Shown piece after piece: positions 36,117 to 49,269 of a stretch of 64,000 nt of DNA. The stretch's first letter is position 1. Each line of letters begins with the position of its first letter. A program made the translations under genes and the position numbers. The DNA comes from Torreya grandis (taxonomy: Eukaryota; Streptophyta; Pinopsida; Cupressales; Taxaceae), in NCBI GenBank assembly GCA_037957365.1, contig JARHVA010004093.1:1332501-1396500 (forward strand), read 5' to 3'. Under the pieces are notes generated by a model that made no database searches, was not told where the DNA came from, and worked only from the letters and a program-made list of their open reading frames with translations.

Positions 36117-37438
36117 TGGTTAACCTTAAAATTATGTAAATTGGGGTTATCTCTATGTTAAATGAGTATATATAAATGAAATGGCATAAGGGTGATAATT
36201 AGATTTATAATAGTATAATTAGATGCTAAACTCAGATATAAACATACACCAAATTTATTATGTCAAGATAGTGCAAATATGGAAAGTAAATTTATGTTAG
36301 ATATAAAAATGATAAAAAAAAGTGAAGTACATATCATTTTCTAAAGATAGTTCAATTATGGATATAGAAAATGTAGAAATCTAGTAGGAAGGATATTTTG
36401 GAACAATCATTATATTTTGGATCTAATAAATTTGGATCTCTGGATAGTAATGTCAACTTTGGTTAGTTGTGTTGATGCTTACTATTTGAATTTAGGCTAG
36501 TTTTATATATGGAATATCTATTGTAATAAGATGTGATCACCTATATGATTTTGGGTTTTACTTCACTTTAATTCTAGTGCATTTAGATCTAGGTCATGGA
36601 CTATCACTCCTTGTGAAATGTAAAAACCTAAGTTTTCCATCTTCATAGTGACCTTGGAGTAAAATGGGTTAGTTGGCACATGGTTTGAGTTTCCCCAGAG
36701 ACTATACTTTTAATAAAAACTTCCTACATATATAATACTATAGAAGAGGCCTATAATTCATGTAGTTCTCCAATATGTGGAAAATAAGTACAATAGTGAC
36801 CTAGCTTGTAACTTGAAAAATGAGTCTCTTGGGATACTCCTTTAGTAATTAAAACTTATAAATGTGCAATCCCTATGATTGGCATGGAAATAAGAATAAA
36901 TAGGGAATATTTGTTATTTTTAATTCTCTTTAAATGCTTTTTGGTCCTTTTCTAGGTATTCATAGGTTATATAGGTGAAGAATGAATGATAGTTTACCTT
37001 ATATTTATAACAATCCATTTAGATTAATAAATCACATTAAATAACTTATGATGACCTTTAGGATACATTTCATTTGAAAATTAGATTACTTTAAGGCACT
37101 AGACACTTGCATAGTGATAGTACATTACTAGGACAGTAATATCAACACTATTGTCTATCCCAAACATTAGTATCTAGGAAGTAGGAAAGTAGAAACAAGT
37201 TCATAATTTGTAGAGATAATAGATAAGTACATTTTAAGCATTTTGGGATAGATAGAAGAGTTGGGTAATCAAAATAAGACTAGTTATACTAAGATATATA
37301 TGCCGAGGGGTACAAATATAGAGTACATGCATGACTTACAAAAGTAGGAAAGGTGAAGAACTAAGAGGAACAACTAAGATCTTATTTTTACAAGTGTACA
37401 AGATTGAGGTTATATATAATAACAAAATACCATCTACA
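36117..37438 (-). repeat. E4 3' LTR (left copy)
   Basis: Starts TGGTTAACC and ends CTACA. Homologous to 60517-62295: shared AATTGGGGTTATCT, TATCACTCCTTGTGAAATG, CATCTTCATAGTGAC and ATACTATAGAAGAGG. Confidence 0.82.
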
Positions 37439-37449
37439 TTTCCCCCTAC
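37439..37449 (-). promoter_or_regulatory. E4 polypurine tract
   Basis: The minus strand reads GTAGGGGGAAA directly against the 3' LTR. The same arrangement (CA then TTTACCCCC) is seen at 42166. Confidence 0.65.
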
Positions 37450-38072
37450 TTAAATCTAGTAATGAAATTACTAGTTTAAAGGAAAGGAATGCATACCTGG
37501 GTGCACATACACACCTTGTATTTACATGCGCTCAACTTGAGTGCTTTTGCTAGTGATTGACATAAAACCAAGAGAATGTTAAAGTTTAAAATTAGTTCAC
37601 ATAATTCAGATTAAAATAACTTGAAATATAATTTTAATTGAAAGAGTAACATTTAGGAGTATATATGTGTGTCAATTTAACCACCTTGCCTATTTGTAAG
37701 TACAGATAAATATTAGCTAGATGATCAAATCCAAACTAAAAAATTATTAAGATTGAGTGATTTGATCACCTAAACCATACCAAAAAGTGAACCAACTACT
37801 ATAATAGATAGGCTCAATAAAACTATATAAAAAGTCTATGGGGTATTAGTATGAAAAAGTATGTGATATGGTAACAATCCATAAAATAGTTTAGGAATAT
37901 GAAATAGATTTAGATTTTGTGATATTAGGTATATGTTTCATACCATATACACCTTAGATATGTATCATGATGAGAATGTGTATAAAATAGTACCAATGTA
38001 TTAAATTATGCCACGACTATGAATTTGAATCATATAACTATGTACTTTAGCCAATTTAAACAATTGTGTAAA
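37450..38072 (-). other. E4 3' untranslated region
   Basis: AT-rich, no feature recognised. Confidence 0.4.
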
Positions 38073-38465
38073 TGTGGAGAACATGATTCCAAAGCATGCC
38101 CCAAATATATATGAAGAAATATTAAAACTAATATAAGAACCAATGTGGAGGACATGTTTCCAAAACATTCCCCCATTCTAAACTATAGATAATTAATATT
38201 GAATAGGTGTGGATAATATGCTTCCAAAACATGCCCACACTGAATTTAGGAACTGGTATAAGTACCATATACTAACTGAACATGGATAAAATTATTAAAA
38301 ATCATGCCCCCATTGAATATGAGGACTGATATAAGTATAAATACAAAATGAGTGTTGATAACATGCTTCCAAATCATGCCCCCATTGAATTTCTAAAATA
38401 TGCCAAGTGTGGATAACAAGTCTTTATGACATGCCCCCACTAATATGTCCCCTTTGATGTGAGGG
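38073..38465 (-). repeat. E4 tandem repeats, TGTGGATAACATG..CATGCCCCCA units
   Basis: Six units start at about 38073, 38144, 38208, 38281, 38353 and 38408 (55-73 bp). Each has TG(T/-)GGA.AACATG..TCCAAA.CATGCCCCCA. In element orientation each unit carries a TGGGGGCATG purine tract. Confidence 0.8.
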
Positions 38466-40419
38466 AAAGATAAGAACTATTAGTTACCTCGCCTCAAAAG
38501 GATAAGACAACTGTATAATATATGAATGTAACCATGTAACATATAAAAGGTAGCATGTCTAGTTAAATGTATCATTTAAGCACATAGAAACAATGTGCTC
38601 ACATGTAGACATAACATGCATGATAAAGATCATGGAAATGTCTATTTAGTTATATTACAAGATAAATAAGCAAATAAACACACCCACAATAGAACTTAAA
38701 ATAAATTAAAAATCAAATGGTCTAAGGAGACCAAAAACAAGGGGCATATTGAAATTCCACACACTTGAAGGGACATGACTTAGTCAAATGTTCATAAATT
38801 CAAGAATGACATACTCAAATGTTGAGACAAAAAAAAATGACATAGTTAAAATTTAATGAAAACATACATAGGCATGGGGGTGAATGTCAATGGATCATAT
38901 TTAAATAATTGAACAAGTAATACAATAGCAATATAAGACACTCAAGGAAGTGCATAAATTTAAGCATAAGTAAGCAACATAAACATGTCAAAGTAACTTA
39001 AGGATCCAATGTGTTAGGAAAAGGTGTCAAGTGTATAACATATAAAGTACCTATTATAAGATATAATCATGGATAATAGGCACATGTAAGTACATATGTA
39101 AGCTAAAACTTACTAATTCAGAGTGATCACCGAATCATATAACCTATGTGTATCAATATCAATGAAGTGGATGCCCATAATATTCATATGACATGAGTAT
39201 AAGGAAGTCCCAACATCTAAAATAGGAATGTATCATATGTTTGTGTATACATGTATCTCACTCAATTAGAAGTGTGACATATATGTTTATGTAGGATTAA
39301 CTAAGTATATTATCTATTAACATAGAAGTAGCACATAGATGCCAAGGAGCCAATAAAATAGGTAGGTATGGAAAGTGTTTTTTTATTTTTGATTTTTTTT
39401 TTATTTTTTTGGTATTTTTGGATTTTTTAAAGAGGGATAATCCTATGATGGAATATAATGGATGGTAATAGATATCTCCCAAAATATGAACTTAAAACCT
39501 TAAGTTTGATCTTTTACATTGTTTACATCATGATTTTATAGGTTTAAAAGGTATATGGTATGTTCCTCCTCATATTTTGCATGTGTAGTAGATTAAGTAA
39601 TGTTATCATTTTAAAAATGTATTGATTTTCCTTCATGAGGAAAGGAAATACATTGCTAATTTGGATAATTTTTGTTTTCCATTTGGTATATCCAAAGAGT
39701 TCCTAATGTAAATACATATGGAGATGTGGTGGGCATAACCGAAACCATGTTTAAATTGATTTAGTACCACAAACAATCGGTAATGTTATGTTTCCCAAGT
39801 ATTCTTTCTAAGTGACCTTATTTTTCAATTATCATAGTCCAAAACCATGCTGATGAAAATGTTTTATAATTCAAACAATTTTTTTTTGTAGGATTAATAT
39901 AATTATGCCAAAAATAGGCACCACCAATGTATGATGTAAATGTTAAATATTATTGGCATAGATGTTTTTTGATTTTTTGTAAACCTAGTTACTTTAAAGG
40001 ATCCTCAAATTTAAGCTTTTGATCATTGATAAGGTATTGGATCTTGTATTTCAAGGGGAAATAATGGATCATAGAATGCCTAGGTCCCTGATGATAGTGA
40101 GAATAATCATTCTCATCATATCCTTTGGATAGAGGTCGACTCATATCAACATTTATAGGATGAGGGAAAGATATAAGATTTTAATATATTAACCATAGGA
40201 TTAATATAGTTAGGGACTCAAATAAAATTTTAAATTATATTTTTAGTACCTTGGATAACATAGAATGATTAGGTTCTTATATTAGTGTGTCAATTTTGAT
40301 CTCACATTAAGAGTATTGTGGTTTATGATTATCTATTTATTGGATCATTACATAGTTTTTAAATTTATTAGGATCTTTTGGATATGTGTAAAGGATTTTG
40401 TGATGGAAAATTTTTAATC
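38466..40419 (-). other. E4 internal, no domain; T-rich tract at 39372-39430
   Basis: The long plus-strand T tract at about 39372-39430 has counterparts in E5 (44645-44725), E6 (55605-55695) and probably at 63270-63300, so it is a family feature. No RT, RNase H or integrase motif was found. Confidence 0.45.
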
Positions 40420-40700
40420 ATGCATATAATGTAGAAGGAATTGCATGCATCCAAGACCATCCCAATAGAGTGTTATAGTTCAATTCATTTGGAAAAACTT
40501 GGTATAAAGTGGGTAATGTATGGGGACACATGCTAATATTCAATGTAATAATACCAACCAAAGAATTTTATGGTTTTTAAAAAAAAATTATTTATATAAT
40601 TATTTTTGAATAAATTTTGGGTTAACATCCATGGTGGTTAAGAATTATATGATACAAATGTTTAGGTTTTATCCATTATCAATGAGCACTCTTTTGATAT
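40420..40700 (-). pseudogene. E4 retropepsin remnant
   Basis: On the minus strand: KRVLIDNG, a stop, then NLNICI (active-site loop with the catalytic Asp kept, at about 40651-40700). After a frameshift come GIITLNISMCPHTLPTLYQVFP and LNYNTLLGWSWMHAIPSTLY (at 40425-40540). This is the plant gypsy protease order, with GRPW altered to GWSW. It would have cleaved the E4 gag polyprotein. The domain is close in type to those of E5, E6 and E2. Confidence 0.72.
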
Positions 40701-41015
40701 ATTTGATTTGTATTGTTACTTGTACGAATAAAGTAAGGTTTTGGTAAAAAAATATTTGGATGGAAAATCTATTGGATTAAAGGTGATGAGCTTGTTTTAG
40801 TTCTTGAGATCTTGCTTAATATATGAAAAATAAGCAAGCTCAATATCACTTGAAACTTATGTCTCTTGAAATACCTTTTATAGGATATCCTTATAGACAT
40901 TAGATTGCTTTAGGAGTTCAAGGACTAAAATTTTTGTAGGTGTATTGTTTTTTTAATATTTTAGAGTTTTACCTATGTAAATCCTAAGTTCAAATAAAGG
41001 GTTGAGTTGGATAAA
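40701..41015 (-). other. E4 gag C-terminal remnant, unreadable
   Basis: Upstream of the protease on the minus strand, where gag should begin. Only weak coding traces before the E5 boundary. Confidence 0.35.
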
Positions 41016-42165
41016 TTAGTGAAATAAAATGCAGTAAATAGGCACTAATTTGTTATAGATTTTGAATTACTTTGACTTTCTAAAAATAGTAATAAATATT
41101 TTAAAATAGAGGCTTATCTCAAAAATGACTATCATAAAAGATCTAGGTACTAAAAATTAGGTTATGGATAGGTTTGAGTGTCATCAATAGGGTCCCTAAG
41201 TTAGATTATTCACTGGTCAATAACACCCCACTTGGATAGTAGCACCATGTAGCTATAGTGTCTTAAAAATGTTGTTAGTGTCCTTTTTCCAAGACTTTTC
41301 CTATTTTTTGGGAGAACATAAACCTGTGTTCTTGGGTTCTATTCTTACAGGCATAAAATATAAAAGTTTGTATTATGCTTGTAATGGCTAATATAATTTA
41401 CAAAAACTAATCCTCCTTACAAGTATGGAATGAGATGAAAATATGTGTTCATTAGTATGATAGGTTGGACATCCTCAACACCCCATTGTGAAGAGAGTTG
41501 CCTATATACCAGTACTTCGAGGAGAGATGAAACTTGATGTAGTTCTCCAATCTAGTGTTTGGTGCAAGTGTACGTGAATGCTAGAATAATAGTAGCCTTG
41601 AATTCCTTGAGTGTGCTTTAGATTGAAAATATTTGAAATATGGGCTTAAGGTAGTTGTATATGGTATTATGTAGAAGTAGGGTAGAATAGGGATTAATAA
41701 CCTTTATTTTTCACAACTTGTTTCTTATTTGAATATGATTTTTTCATATATTTTTCCATCTAGTGGATATATGTTTAATAGTCTTGTATTTATAGTGATT
41801 TGTAGCTTATACAAATAATAAAATGTCCTTACACTAACCTTAGGAGGGGCACACATTTGAAAATATAACCATTTTAAAGAGTTAGAAAAAGGGACACTAT
41901 TTCTAAGTTGGGGACACTAGTACCATGTAGATCTAACGTCCTTAATGTGGAGCTAGGATCCAGCTAGTAGGATATTGGGTATAATGGGTTAGGATCTAGG
42001 AATGCAGTTATAGGATTGTGTTTGAGCTGATAAAAGATGTTTATGGTTTGAAAAATGGTTTGAAAAGTGTGATAAAGGCTCTAGGATACATCTAGGGTTA
42101 ATATAAGAAAACGTTATCTCAAACCACACTCTTATCATCCAAATAGCAATTTTAGGTGATTACAT
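41016..42165 (-). repeat. E5 3' LTR (left copy)
   Basis: Matches 59085-60153: shared TGTTATAG/AC, AAAAATAGTAATAAATA, GGTTGGACATCCTCAACACC-like text and the final TTTTAGGTGATTACA. More distant similarity to 57.9-59.1 kb and 53.1-53.45 kb. Confidence 0.75.
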
Positions 42166-42174
42166 TTACCCCCG
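42166..42174 (-). promoter_or_regulatory. E5 polypurine tract
   Basis: The minus strand reads GGGGGTAAA against the LTR end. Confidence 0.6.
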
Positions 42175-42569
42175 CTATGTTAGAAATGTGGTAAAGTGAA
42201 ATGACTAATATAAAAGAAAAAGAAGCATACCTAGAATTACCTAGGAATTGAATCATATGTAGTTGTGTTTAAGAATGTGAAGTTGGGTTTGCATATGTGA
42301 AACATGATCCAAAGCAATGGACTACAATGAAACATGCAAAAATATTATTCTTTACTTAAGAGATTATCAAAATCAAAAGACTATGCTAACTAAAGTAAGT
42401 GAGTAAAGATGAGTAAAGAGATAGAAAAGATTAAAGGAATGAATACACCTCATTGGGTATTCAAACCAATGTGTTAACTTGATAACAACCTATGTGTGTG
42501 GGTTTAAATAGTTATCAAATCATTAAATATATTGGACTAAGCTAAAAGCTTTCCCAATACTCATATATG

Positions 42570-42760
42570 GGTGGCCCAAGAACTCAATGTGATTTTGACT
42601 CCATTATTTTCCACCCCTACTTGCTAGATCATGACATTTGAATAGCTAAAATAAGACTATAAGTATGTCTAACCCTCTCATATGGGTTTCTCAAGAACTG
42701 AAGTAGGTTATGAATCCATCATTACCCACCCATGTGAAGTAGATGCATCTAAAACTTAAT
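42570..42760 (-). repeat. E5 115-bp tandem repeat
   Basis: GGTGGCCCAAGAACT at 42570 and GGTTTCTCAAGAACTG at 42685, each followed by a CCATTATT(T)..CCAC segment. It corresponds to the 120-bp array of E6 at 53453. Confidence 0.6.
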
Positions 42761-44644
42761 TGTGCAAAGTGGTGAAAGTATCTAGTTATGTATGTTGGCT
42801 TCATGACCACTCAAGTACATTAGGTGACTTTGGGCCACTCAAGAATGCCAACCACTATAGATGGAGTAAGTCATGAAATTAGTGACAACTTGGAATATGA
42901 TATAAAGTGTATACAACATAGACAATGACATGGAGTTTTCCATTACATCTGATCAACATGTGTGTAATTGAGCATATGGAAACTATGTGCCACACACATG
43001 CCCCCAATCTAATATCTGAGTATATTGATTTTTAACTGAGTATGTAATGACTATATCTATGTATTTCAACCAAATGTGGTAGTGATCATGCCACACATTA
43101 TTCCCCATAACTAAGCAACTAGTATGAATCTAAGTTGAACTAAGTGTATCTTAACAAAATCAAAACATCGCAATAAAACTTGTGATTGTATCTATGAAAA
43201 TATGTATTATACCTATTGTACTAATTTAACTAATTTGGATTCCCTTGAAGATATAGATACTAGATAGTAGTGCCACATAGTGTACATTAGTTCCCTATGG
43301 TGATAGTGTCCCAATCTAGGTGATAATGTCTATTTGGTCTAAAATTTAGCTAGCTAAACTACTTTTTGAGTAATTATTTTTTCTTGTGTCTAACCTATAT
43401 TTTATTTCTGAAACTAAGCCTTTGTGATAAAAATGATCTATGAATAGAAATGTAAGAGCTTTATGTCTATGACAAACCCTTGTGCATGCCCACTCTTTTG
43501 AGGGTAGTTATTGAACTATGAAAGAATTACCCTCAAAATAAAATATCTCTGCAAAATGTGTTGGTTGAAGCATATATGATAACTACATGATATTCCAATA
43601 CAATATGCAAATATAGCATTATAATGTAAAAGAATATGAGCAGAGATATGAAATATAAGATTTATGTTGTAATCTAAAATTTCACAAGGGTATCAAGATA
43701 GATGTAATAAATGTTTATAATATAAAATCTAAGTAGTTACCTAGGGGTATGAGGCATGATGTCCATCAAAACACCCAAGTAAGAAGGGTAGATGAATGAG
43801 ACCCCTCATGACATAAAAAATTGGTGTGTGTAACAAGCAAAGACAAGTGTCCTGATGAAGATGGATAAAAGGAAACATACATAACAATCACATGAGGCAT
43901 GTAAAATTAGGCCAAAGGGGAGACAATACAAGGGAGATGGGCACATGTCACTAAATTTAAGCATACAAAACATACAAAGGCATGTTCACATGTCCACATA
44001 TGCAACCAATAATCAATTTGGCTTAGATTCACATAGAAGGACATTTAAAAATGTTCTTATATAAAATCATGACAATACACATAAGGGATATGGGAACATG
44101 TCTAAGTCATAAATAAATATAATTTCAATAGATCCAAATAACAATGGCATAATCAAATTCCCTCAAAATGAAAGAAATGTAGGAAACATAATCAAGTCTA
44201 AAATAGGAAATATATAAATGAAAGCATGTATAAATATGTAGTACAAATCTGTGCAAATGCTAAGATGTACATATGATGAGTCAAAACTAGTGATAGTCAA
44301 GAAAATATGATCCTGATTAGCTATGATCAATGTCAATATATATCAATGCATAAACTAGAATATAGAGAATGTAAGGATAAAACCTAGTAGTATAAAATAT
44401 GTATGATATGCCCCTAAGTGGATAGATGTATCAAATGACTTATCCTAGATCAATGTATATTACTCGAGTGGGTAGATGATAGCAAGTCTAGATTTGTGTA
44501 ATGGACTGCAATCTTGTATGTAATCTACAAGAACTTGAAAATAACAAATGGATCATATATGCATGACAAAAACTAACTATACTAAGATAGACAACATTTT
44601 TAACATCTATCAAGTAGAAGGAATGTAAATATAGAAATGCATAC
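42761..44644 (-). other. E5 3' region shared with E6
   Basis: Collinear with about 54040-55600: shared CACACA(C)ATGCCCC, ACTCTTTTGAGGGTAG (43492) and GCATGATGTCCATCA (about 43750). Non-coding by appearance. Confidence 0.6.
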
Positions 44645-45719
44645 AATCTATTAAAAAAATTATTTTTTGAGTTATATTTTAATGTTCTTTTGTTTTTACA
44701 TGTTACATTTTTTTTAATTTTGTTAGTCTTTCAAAAATTTGTCACAAGTTGATTTCATGATATTTTCACTCTTTTGACTTGGCTAATAAATCATCGATAT
44801 AATCTTCAATTATCTTATGAATGAGGTCATGAAATATATGTGTCATATTATGTTGGTACCTTGCATCGGCATTCTTTTATCCAAATACTATGATTGAGGG
44901 ATCAATGTCAAACATATTGAAATAATCCCATGTAAATAGTTCAAGAAAATTAGTTAAAATTTGACTAAAATCCTTGTATTCTAATTTATATAAGGGGAGA
45001 GCCAATAGTATGATACAAAGATCAATTTTGGTGCCATAATTAAATTTGAATATTTATTTATTAAGTATTAATAGATTGATCAAAAATATATGGTTTTATA
45101 GACATTGTATCATCTGTTTGGTAACATATTATCCAAGTAATCTGAATGTTCACCAAAGCATGCATGAGAACTTGTGAAACGAGGAAACCTATTATTTTTG
45201 ATATAAGGAAGGGAGATCCTCATATGTACCCATAAATTCTAAGAGAGATTCATCATTAGTGAAATCATCAAGGATTGGTAGATATGGACAAATTGTATCA
45301 TTGATGAGATCAGGGTAGATGATTGAAAGTGTATAAACATGGTTCACTATATTAATTACTAGAAGCATTATGAGAGGATATAACATTAGATGTGTCATTT
45401 ATATATCTAAATCCTTGTCTACCATGTTGATAATATGATTCAACAATATTAAGGATTCCTTGATTGTGTTATCGATGTCTTTATCTTATATATCCCATCT
45501 TCCATAAATATCATAATAAAAAAGGTGAATTGAAATTATTACCCTTTATACTATAACTAACTAGGGGAGTTTTATGCATTTTTTTAATTATAGATTGGGG
45601 TGGTGTATTATCAAAATACATTTGAGGAATATAGGTATGTTAAGGCTCTATATGTTGATAGTACTTGAAAGGTTATTTATCCATAGGACATGTATATATT
45701 ACCTTTGTAGCTAAACTTT
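44645..45719 (-). other. E5 T-rich tract and decayed coding sequence
   Basis: Plus-strand T tract at 44650-44725, then minus-strand sequence with a 68-codon ORF (45192-45398) containing DFTNDESLLEFMGTYEDLPS. This acidic segment looks like polyprotein linker text but is not a domain I recognise. No RT boxes are seen. Confidence 0.4.
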
Positions 45720-46080
45720 AAATATGCATGTAACATTTATGGAACTAAGGTCTCCCAAGCAAGAGATTATAATTTAGATCATTAGACATAACTTGTCAGG
45801 TTCTAGGTAGTGTTATAGGTATGAGGGTAAGTTTTAATGTAATTTAAAACAGAAATTTGCATGGAATATTATTAAACCCTTGAATGCTCATACTAGAAGG
45901 ATCTAAATACATAGCATCTATATTAAGATTATGAAAAAAAGAGATGTTTAACGTATTTAAACCTATTCCATTATAAACTAGAACTCATTTTACACCTACC
46001 TCATTAATTTATAAAGAAATATATAGAGGTAGATGTAAATGTATAATGTGATGAGGTGGAAGGTCCTCTCTCTTGAAGGA
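45720..46080 (-). pseudogene. E5 retropepsin remnant
   Basis: On the minus strand: FKREDLPPHH (about 46055-46078), then VLVYNGIGLN (45959-45990), where the usual VLIDNGSALN has catalytic Asp changed to Tyr. MSIQGFNNIP follows, then LNYNLLLGRP (ending 45751) and FHKCYM. These are protease landmarks in proper order, and FKREDLPPHH is text commonly just upstream. A plus-strand reading gives nothing. The gag that should precede it (towards 46.7 kb) is cut by E7. Confidence 0.72.
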
Positions 46081-46699
46081 AATATGTTATTATGTCCATT
46101 TCATAATATTGATAATAGAAGCAACATAGGTAGGATAATATGTTTGAGGTGCCTGAGTATCATACACTGTTGCATAAAAAATATATTTTTATTTGTTAGA
46201 GTGTTATAAAATATCTAAAATGCAAATTTTACTTGAAGGAGTACTACTCTGATTAGTAATGCTATAGTCATGGGTATTTAAAACCTACAAAGATTCAAGA
46301 CCACATGAGGACATCATAACTTAGATCACAAGGTCTAACAAGTATACGTAACTAATAGTAGATGTGGTATGTTAGCTACATGTTTGTGATTGAGAAGAAG
46401 GAATTATAAGCGAGACTAATGATGTTTTGATATGTCTAGGAATGATAGGAAAGTAATCAAAATGGACCAAAGAGAAAAATGTATCTATGGGATATTTATT
46501 GATGTTAGGTGGTATAATTATTATTTGATTTAATAATTTAATTATGTGATTAGATAATAGTGTCTAAATTGTATTACACATAGGAGATAGATAGCATGTG
46601 AAAGAAATAATGAAACATGAAAGATATTTTAATTGATATGAAGCATCATGTATACATGTATCTATGATATCTATGATTTTACTCCAAATTAGAATAAAT
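46081..46699 (-). other. E5 gag-side sequence up to E7
   Basis: Decayed, no domain recognised. Confidence 0.35.
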
Positions 46700-46704
46700 G
46701 TACA
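46699..46704. repeat. E7 target-site copy, left
   Basis: TGTACA before the 5' LTR resembles TGTAAA at 52775-52780 (five of six). The duplication length is uncertain. Confidence 0.4.
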
Positions 46705-46991
46705 TGTTAGAGTATTTATTTATCATGTTTTCTAGACAATTATCTAGGTATTTTGTCTTTTTCCTAGTTTGTCTTATGTGAGTATTTATCCCACATTGTT
46801 TAATTAGGCTAGTTTTTAGTTTTTACTTGCCTATTTATACAAGGGATTCCTATGGTACTATCATGTCTTATTCTAAATAATATATGATCTACCTTGATTT
46901 TACATATCATATATGCAACTTCCTTTTGTGATGATTTTGTTGGTAACTCATCAGATCTTGGATTCTTGGAATTTTTTTACCTTTCCTCACA
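46705..46991 (+). repeat. E7 5' LTR
   Basis: TGTTAGAGTATTTATT... to CTCACA. Shares GTTTGTCTTATGTGAG, TTTATCCCACATTGTTT and GATTCTTGGAAT with the 3' copy. A short ORF (46894-47088) runs from it into the leader and is not a gene. Confidence 0.93.
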
Positions 46992-47004
46992 TGGTACCAA
47001 AGCC
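46992..47004 (+). promoter_or_regulatory. E7 primer-binding site (initiator-Met tRNA)
   Basis: TGGTACCAAAGCC directly follows the LTR. The plant copia consensus is TGGTATCAGAGC. Confidence 0.85.
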
Positions 47005-48351
47005 TTGAAGGGTTTCAACCATCTATATATTGATTATAATTTTTTAGATAATCCTCATAATCTATCATTAAAATCCTCTTCTAGCTAGTGTACATATCTT
47101 TTTCACTATCAATTGGGTAGTCAACAAAAGATATAGTGCTTCCATCCACATCTCTAATTTCCATTCTATTTTTTCATTAGAATTTCCACCTTGTAAATTA
47201 GTGTGGTACTTTTAAAAATTATTATAAATTGAAGGAGAGTGAAGGTAATAAAGCACTCTATTTGATATCCTAGGACTAAGTGCATTAGAAGATTGAATGC
47301 ACAACATTTAATGAGGTGTGAATTAGAATTATGTATGTCTTATCTATTACAAGGAAGATCATAAATCTATATTAGAAGCAAGTAAACTTGCAATACTATA
47401 TTCCAAGGAATCAGTTTGTGTGAAAGAGAATAGAGGAGAGAGAAGGACTACATTTGTTTCTTCTTTTTTGATGTGTAGGTCTACATAAAGTCTGAAGAAT
47501 GGAAGTTATTCTTCATCTGGTATCTTTTTTCATGGAGCTCAACATCCCAAGTTTGTATCGATAGTGATAATTATTGTGTTGAAGTGGAAATTTTAAGGAT
47601 CTGTATATAGCAAGGTAGATTAGCATTGAGATCTCTAGGAATGCACTAGAACATAGCCTTTTTTACCTTTTGATAGGTTTTATAGATATCAGGAGTGTGT
47701 TCAAAAATATAATAAGGTGCTTGGCTAATTTGTAGGTTTGAGCATGGCTATATTCTAGTGTTTTTTACTTGGCCAGTCTGAGTTATAGTTAGGAGGATAT
47801 TGATATCATTATCTCTCTTGATCAGCCACTTACAAGGTTAAAAAAATACAAATTGTCTTCCTCTCCACTCAAAATAGCCTACTAATTCATTATTTCCTTT
47901 TACAAGCTCTATTTTTTAAAAAGAGGAAGTCAAATTCACTTGTATGCACATTGATGTAACTAGGAGGTTATTTTTTCAATTTGGTTCTATTTTCAAGTCT
48001 ATGGTTTAATTATAATTCCCATAAGTTGTAATCCTACATTCATTTCTATTCTGGTCACTGAAATTAGTTTGTAGTGTCATTTTTAATGTTTTTGACCCAT
48101 TTTATAGGAATTTGTAGATCCCATATTTTTAAAGCCATAACTCAAATTTGAGTTTCACTTTTTTCAAAAGTTTATGGTTTTTAATTTTATATCCACTGGT
48201 GTCATCACTTTTTAAATATACACTACTTTTATAAAGTGCCAAATTGGGGGCAGGGGGAGGGGAGGGGGCTAAATACAATATTTTAGGGAGTTGTTTGGTG
48301 CTAATTTGTGCACCTTTTTACATTATTTTTACTCTTTAGTGATTCATTAAC
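47005..48351 (+). other. E7 leader
   Basis: 1.35 kb without open frame, long for a copia leader. Contains the G-quadruplex motif at 48246-48268. It could include a decayed insertion, but no boundaries are seen. Confidence 0.5.
48246..48268 (+). other. G-quadruplex motif in E7 leader
   Basis: Four runs of 5, 5, 4 and 5 G separated by CA, A and A, on the sense strand, 84 bases before the gag start. Confidence 0.85.
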
Positions 48352-49269
48352 ATGGATTATACTTATAGTATTAATCATTATGAGCCTTTGAATACACACA
48401 ATTACCATACATGGAGACCTAAAATGGAAACAATAATCAACCATAAAGGATTATGGTCCCTAATAAATGAAACTCAACAATATTTCACAAGAGAGTATGA
48501 AAAATTTCAGCACTAATGTAAGTTTGATGAGTGTATGGGTTTGATAGGTACTTATGTGATTGATAGTTTGTTGTTTCATTTAGATGGGTCTGATAACTCT
48601 ATTAAAAATATGGGATAAGGTAAATGGTTTATTTGGGAAATTAGATCACATGAGATCCATGTGGTTTTAAGTGGATCTTACATCACTCAATTCAGATGAA
48701 TTTGCTCTATTATAGACTACCTTGCAAAGTTTAAGCATTTTCTAACATAATTGAAGCTGAGTGGACAATATTATAAAGATGAAGAGTGTATGTGCCTGAT
48801 TATGTCTAAGTTGAGTGGTCCATTCTAAATCTTTGCTTATACCTTTTTCTCTTTCATGGATTCCTTAGGTGTCACACTCAAAATGTTAGATTTAGAGTTT
48901 TTTTATGAGACACTTACTAGGGAAGATTCCAAATTGTCTCAAATTGAGTCTTCCACCTCTCAAAAATCATTAGTAGCATCACATGCTAAGAGTAAGGAAA
49001 CAATAAAGAGTAAAAACAAGAAAACTACTTATTCATCTCAGTGTGAACCTAATCTCAACACCAACACATCTAAATCCAAATCATCTTCTAAATCCAACAA
49101 TAAGTCTAGCATATCATGCTCCTATTGTGGGGGGACCAGTCATGAATATTCTAGGTTTTTTAAGAGAATGCAAGCCCTAAAAGATGTAATTAGGAAACAT
49201 AATATTTATATCTCCATTCCTCCATCTCATGATCATGGGAAAGAAATTTATGTTGTCAAGAGATCATAG
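48352..49269 (+). pseudogene. gag: E7 gag (UBN2 type)
   Basis: Starts MDYTYSINHYEPLNTHNYHT (Met at 48352), with WRPKMETIINHKGLW after it, the typical copia gag opening (N-Y-x-x-W-x-x-x-M, and GLW). The same frame reopens at 48856 for 137 codons to a TAG after 49266. The tail is Ser/Lys-rich and holds a zinc knuckle at 49117-49158: CSYCGGTSHEYSRF, where the last Cys of C-x2-C-x4-H-x4-C is Phe. Internal stops lie between about 48514 and 48850. Gag would assemble the particle and bind RNA. The stretch from 48856 is the longest intact ORF of the window. Confidence 0.85.

Noticed and set aside
45480..45540. Possible G-patch after E5 protease
   Set aside because: Only scattered residues (KMGYI, QG) fit; too weak to call.
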